Positions 5,454 through 7,984 of a stretch of DNA of 7,984 nt are shown piece after piece. The notes below the pieces were generated by a model. The model was not told the origin of the DNA, did no database searches, and saw nothing but the letters and a program-made list of their open reading frames with translations. The stretch lies in the NCBI GenBank assembly GCA_018821745.1, contig JAHJLU010000666.1, forward strand, positions 1-7,984, in the 5' to 3' direction. A program made the translations under genes and the position numbers. Each line of letters opens with the position of its first letter. Position 1 is the stretch's first letter. The DNA comes from Myxococcota bacterium (GTDB lineage: Bacteria; Myxococcota_A; Polyangia; HGW-17).

Positions 5454-6518
5454 TCATTCGGGGGCCTTGTCGCGCTCTTCCACGGCCTTGGCCAGGATGC
5501 GCTCCAGTTGCTCTTTTTTGGACTCCCGCTCCTCGGCCAGGTTCTTCTCCACCAGCTCTTCGGTCTTCTCGTCGTAGATGCGCATCCCGTCCACAATGGA
5601 CTCCATGTTCTTGGTGAGATACAGGGAGGTCTCCGAGGCGATGGTGGCCACGCGGCTCATGCTCTCCTTGAGACTCTCCATGGACTCGGTCATGTTGAGG
5701 GAGAGCTCGCCCGCCTCCGCCAGGGTCGCCAGAGAGCTCACGTGCTGGCGCAGCTCATCGAGGACCGTCTGGGCTGCCTCGTAGATGATGGTCATGTTGG
5801 AGTGGAGGTTCCCGGAGATCTCCAGGAAGTTGTTGTTCATTTTAATGACCGTCTCGATGCGGTCCTGGGCGTTGTCAAACAGGCGCATCTTCTGGCCGTT
5901 CTCCCAGATGAGGCGCTCTACTTCCGCTTTCCCCAGCTCGATGGACCGATACTCTTCGGAGTTGTGATCCTCGATCCCGGCCAGCTCTCTCTCCAGATCT
6001 TCCCGGGCTGCCTTGAGACTCAGGACCAGATCCACAAACTCCGTCTTCTTGCGGGCGGCCTCCAGCTGCTTCTGGTGGAGGACCTCCAGGTCAGCCCGCA
6101 GATCCCCCATGGTGGTCTCCACCCGCTCCAGGTAGCTGGCCGATTCCCGGCACCTAAGGTCGGCGATCTCCACCTTGGCTTCCAGCAGATCCTTGAGGGG
6201 TCGCTGGCGGAAGGGGCGGCCCAGCAGGGGAATACGCGACAGGACACCCTTGAATCCCCTTGATGTGGCGCCCTTCTTACCGGACACCATGGTGCGGAAC
6301 TCATCCATGAGGCTGCGCTGCTCGGCGATCTCATCGTTCATCTGCTTGGCGAGCTTCACATGCTCCTCTTTGAGGGCCCGAAGATCCTTGACATGGTCCT
6401 GGTGACTCTGGCGGTACTGCCCCACCATATTCCCAACAGATTCCCTGCTGTATTTGGATCCGTCATACTCAACCTGCTTGTTTTTTAATTCCTGCACAGT
6501 ATTCAGCACATCACTCAT
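5454..6518 (-). CDS. TelA-like (toxic anion resistance family) helical coiled-coil protein
   Basis: A 354-residue, almost wholly helical, soluble protein. The ATG at 6518 follows AAAGGAG by six bases; a further ATG at 6548 lacks a ribosome site. Residues 1-78 are charged helices. A short basic break (about 79-107) contains SRIPLLGRPFRQRP, followed by long coiled coils (108-215), then NNNFLEISGNLHSNM (228-242) and a long heptad region to the Lys/Glu-rich end. The order 'IPLLGR break, long helix bundle, NN-L--- segment, Ala/Ser/Thr-rich helix pair' resembles TelA/YaaN-type proteins, which are linked to tellurite and other stress resistance with unclear mechanism. The match was made by eye. TelA is often near XpaC- or TerD-type genes, and none is seen here. 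Alternative: a generic coiled-coil protein. It is divergent from the NuoE-like gene and may share its control region. Confidence 0.88.
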   Translation of the reverse strand: MSDVLNTVQELKNKQVEYDGSKYSRESVGNMVGQYRQSHQDHVKDLRALKEEHVKLAKQMNDEIAEQRSLMDEFRTMVSGKKGATSRGFKGVLSRIPLLGRPFRQRPLKDLLEAKVEIADLRCRESASYLERVETTMGDLRADLEVLHQKQLEAARKKTEFVDLVLSLKAAREDLERELAGIEDHNSEEYRSIELGKAEVERLIWENGQKMRLFDNAQDRIETVIKMNNNFLEISGNLHSNMTIIYEAAQTVLDELRQHVSSLATLAEAGELSLNMTESMESLKESMSRVATIASETSLYLTKNMESIVDGMRIYDEKTEELVEKNLAEERESKKEQLERILAKAVEERDKAPE

Positions 6519-6560
6519 GGGGCACTCCTTTGGACAAACAATCGACATCGGTTTTCACAG

Positions 6561-6590
6561 ACTATAACCATACCTCGGGGAAAAAGGTAA
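6561..6590 (-). promoter_or_regulatory. Candidate promoter for the TelA-like gene
   Basis: On the minus strand TTACCT (6585-6590, 3 of 6) and TATAGT (6561-6566, 5 of 6) are 18 bases apart. The start of transcription near 6554 would give a leader of about 36 bases. The -35 box is poor. Confidence 0.25.
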
Positions 6591-6623
6591 TACAATTTCA
6601 TCCGCATGGGAAGGGTCCCGGTA

Positions 6624-6652
6624 TTTACATAATTTCGGAGCCCTGCAAAAAT
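6624..6652 (+). promoter_or_regulatory. Candidate promoter for the NuoE/NuoF-like operon
   Basis: TTTACA (6624-6629, 5 of 6) and AAAAAT (6647-6652, 4 of 6) are separated by 17 bases. Transcription would start near 6659, right at the first of the two AGTCGCA repeats, leaving a leader of about 105 bases before the NuoE-like gene. Confidence 0.3.
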
Positions 6653-6659
6653 GGGCGGG

Positions 6660-6691
6660 AAAGAGTCGCAAAAACAGGTCAAAAAGTCGCA
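6660..6691 (+). repeat. Pair of 11-base direct repeats, possible operator
   Basis: AAAGAGTCGCA (6660-6670) and AAAAAGTCGCA (6681-6691) match at 10 of 11 bases and start exactly 21 bases apart, about two helical turns, so a protein could contact both on the same DNA face. They lie in the divergent control region between the TelA-like gene and the NuoE-like gene. No regulator is identified. Confidence 0.35.
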
Positions 6692-6763
6692 GGAATGCGC
6701 ATTTTCAGCTTGTACTATTTTGGGTCCCCATGTTAGGCACCAATCATCGAGAGAGGTTTCACA

Positions 6764-7222
6764 ATGAGCATAGATGTTACTGTAGTGTCTAAAATCATAG
6801 AAGAAACGGGAAAAGGCGCAGAAATGGCCATTCCCATCCTCCAAAAAATCCAGGATCACTTCCGGTATCTCCCCATGGAAGCCCTCGAGGAGGTGTGCAG
6901 GCATTCAGCTATCACGCCCTCCCAGCTCTATGGTGTAGCCACCTTCTATTCCCAGTTCCGGCTCAAGCCCGTGGGAGAGGTGATCATCAAGGTGTGTCAC
7001 GGCACCGCCTGCCATGTGGGCCGGGCCGCCACCATCACAGAAGCCCTGGAAGAGGAATTCCAAATCAAAGATGGTGAATCGACCCCAGACATGAAGTTCA
7101 CCCTCGAATCCGTCGCCTGTGTGGGCTGCTGCAGTTTGGCCCCCGTAGTTGTCATCGGCAAGGACACCTACGGCAAACTGAGTCCTAAAAAAGTGGTGGA
7201 AATTGTTAAGGAGTACAGTTGA
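6764..7222 (+). CDS. nuoE: NuoE-like [2Fe-2S] subunit of NAD(P)H-linked oxidoreductase or hydrogenase
   Basis: A 152-residue protein of the complex I 24-kDa (NuoE/HndA/HymA/HoxE) family, which carries one [2Fe-2S] cluster in a thioredoxin-like fold and passes electrons to or from the NuoF-type flavin subunit in the cytoplasm. Residues about 10-65 are the helical N-terminal part, with the typical IPILQKIQDHFRYLP and the family signature GVATFYSQF (57-65). The four cluster ligands are all present: C78-x4-C83 (VCHGTACHVG) and C119-x3-C123 (ACVGCCSLAPVV). Length is normal for the short, free-standing type. GAGAGG (6751-6756) lies seven bases before the ATG. The NuoF-like gene follows after 39 bases with its own ribosome site. 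No other complex I genes are seen, so the symbol is a family label; a hydrogenase or formate dehydrogenase partner is at least as likely. Confidence 0.95.
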   Translation: MSIDVTVVSKIIEETGKGAEMAIPILQKIQDHFRYLPMEALEEVCRHSAITPSQLYGVATFYSQFRLKPVGEVIIKVCHGTACHVGRAATITEALEEEFQIKDGESTPDMKFTLESVACVGCCSLAPVVVIGKDTYGKLSPKKVVEIVKEYS

Positions 7223-7261
7223 GAGGGGCTTCCCCCCGCAACTGAAGACTGGAGGTTTTTC

Positions 7262-7984
7262 ATGGCCCAAGCTACGCCCTCACGGCCGAAACTCATTGTA
7301 GGTCTTGGAACCTGCGGTATCGCCGCCGGTGCCGAGAAGGTTTACAACCTGTTTAAAAACAAACTTGAAGCCGCAGGCAGTGACGTGGAGCTCTCCATCA
7401 CCGGCTGCAACGGCATGTGCCACAACGAACCCATCGCGGAGTTCGTGGATGCCCAGGGCAACACCTTCCTCTACGGTGCGCTCTCCGAGAAGAAGGCCGA
7501 GCTGGTCTTCGACAAACACATCGTGGGCGGCACTCCCATGGACAAGTTCCTCCTGCACTGTGACGACGACTCCACGGGTCCCGGGAAGTTCAACGCCAAG
7601 CAGCGCAAGATAGTCCTGCGCAACTGCGGCGTCATCAACCCCGAGTCCCTCGAGGAGTACCTGGCGGTCAGCGGTTACGAGGGTCTGAAAAAAGCCATGG
7701 AGAAGGGTCCCGACTGGATCGTCCAGGAGGTCAAGGACTCTGGTCTGCGTGGCCGCGGCGGCGCCGGTTTTTCCACGGGCATGAAGTGGATGTTTACCCA
7801 GAAGGCTGTGGGCGAGAAGAAATACATCATCTGCAACGCCGACGAGGGCGACCCCGGCGCATTTATGGATCGCAGCGTCCTGGAGAGCGACCCCCACTCG
7901 GTCCTCGAGGGCATGGCCGTCTGTGCCTTCGCCACAGGTGCTTCCTTCGGTTATATCTACTGCCGCGCCGAATATCCCCTGGCC
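7262..7984 (+). CDS. nuoF: NuoF-like NAD(H)/FMN-binding subunit with N-terminal ferredoxin-like domain (3' end outside window)
   Basis: The first 241 codons are visible and open to the right edge; family members run to roughly 530-630 residues. Residues about 9-100 are a thioredoxin-like [2Fe-2S] domain (VGLGTCGIAAGAEKVYN, then SITGCNGMCHNEPIAEF) that is absent from plain complex I NuoF but typical of HndC/HymB/HydB-type subunits of NAD(P)-linked and bifurcating hydrogenases or formate dehydrogenases. Only three cysteines (18, 49, 53) are in ligand positions; the first of the usual four is Val13. From about 112 the flavoprotein core begins, with GLRGRGGAGFSTGMKW (161-176), the glycine-rich NADH/FMN site, and CNADEGDPGAFMDRSVLESD (191-210), the FMN-binding segment. 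The C-terminal [4Fe-4S] domain is beyond the window. GGAGG (7251-7255) lies six bases before the ATG. It is in an operon with the NuoE-like gene and should be followed by a catalytic subunit. Confidence 0.95.
   Translation, partial: MAQATPSRPKLIVGLGTCGIAAGAEKVYNLFKNKLEAAGSDVELSITGCNGMCHNEPIAEFVDAQGNTFLYGALSEKKAELVFDKHIVGGTPMDKFLLHCDDDSTGPGKFNAKQRKIVLRNCGVINPESLEEYLAVSGYEGLKKAMEKGPDWIVQEVKDSGLRGRGGAGFSTGMKWMFTQKAVGEKKYIICNADEGDPGAFMDRSVLESDPHSVLEGMAVCAFATGASFGYIYCRAEYPLA

Noticed and set aside
5415..6263. Long plus-strand ORF (282 codons) opposite the TelA-like gene
   Set aside because: Its His/Gly/Leu-rich composition is typical of an antisense frame of a GC-rich coiled-coil gene, and it has no ribosome site.
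6713..6718. TACTAT as -10 box close to the NuoE-like gene
   Set aside because: No acceptable -35 box lies 16-18 bases upstream and the TG spacing does not fit an extended -10.
7280..7897. Minus-strand ORF of 205 codons opposite the NuoF-like gene
   Set aside because: The plus strand carries unmistakable flavin and iron-sulfur motifs; the reverse frame is a shadow.

Overview
The window (7984 bases, fairly GC-rich with AT-rich gaps) looks like a chromosomal piece of an anaerobic, diderm, deltaproteobacterium-like organism, perhaps of the Myxococcota/Bradymonadota kind. The clues are several lipoproteins with Asp-rich 'CxDGxDNDxDGxxDC' or thrombospondin-type-3 repeats, an Asn/Thr-rich linker right after a lipobox, and a NuoE/NuoF-type flavin iron-sulfur module. 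This placement is inferred from protein style, not from a marker gene.

The left half (1-4506) codes mostly for exported proteins. A minus-strand Asp/Cys-rich lipoprotein runs off the left edge. Divergent from it is a probable two-gene operon: a secreted 533-residue protein with a helical front and beta-propeller-like back, then a 278-residue lipoprotein/membrane protein with a PEGA-like C-terminal domain. A 333-base gap follows with a REP-like palindrome, then a lipoprotein with two TSP3-type calcium-binding repeats. A doubtful 46-residue ORF comes next, and then a minus-strand DUF2271-like lipoprotein.

The middle (4507-5453) has a 417-base gap rich in pyrimidine runs and hairpins, with outward-facing promoter candidates. 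It is followed by an unrecognised 150-residue beta-rich cytoplasmic protein.

The right part (5454-7984) has a minus-strand 354-residue helical protein resembling the TelA (toxic anion resistance) family. Divergent from it is an operon that starts with a NuoE-like [2Fe-2S] protein and a NuoF-like NAD(H)/FMN subunit carrying an extra N-terminal thioredoxin-like ferredoxin domain. The NuoF-like gene is cut by the right edge. Together the two form the electron-input or output module of a soluble multimeric enzyme, such as an NAD(P)-linked or bifurcating [FeFe]-hydrogenase or formate dehydrogenase, whose catalytic subunit should lie just downstream. Two near-identical 11-base repeats 21 bases apart sit in the divergent control region.

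I did not find a CRISPR array, tRNA, rRNA, integrase or intact insertion sequence. No clear new multi-gene system is visible. The least explained items are the propeller/PEGA pair, the 150-residue orphan and the TelA-like protein next to the redox operon.
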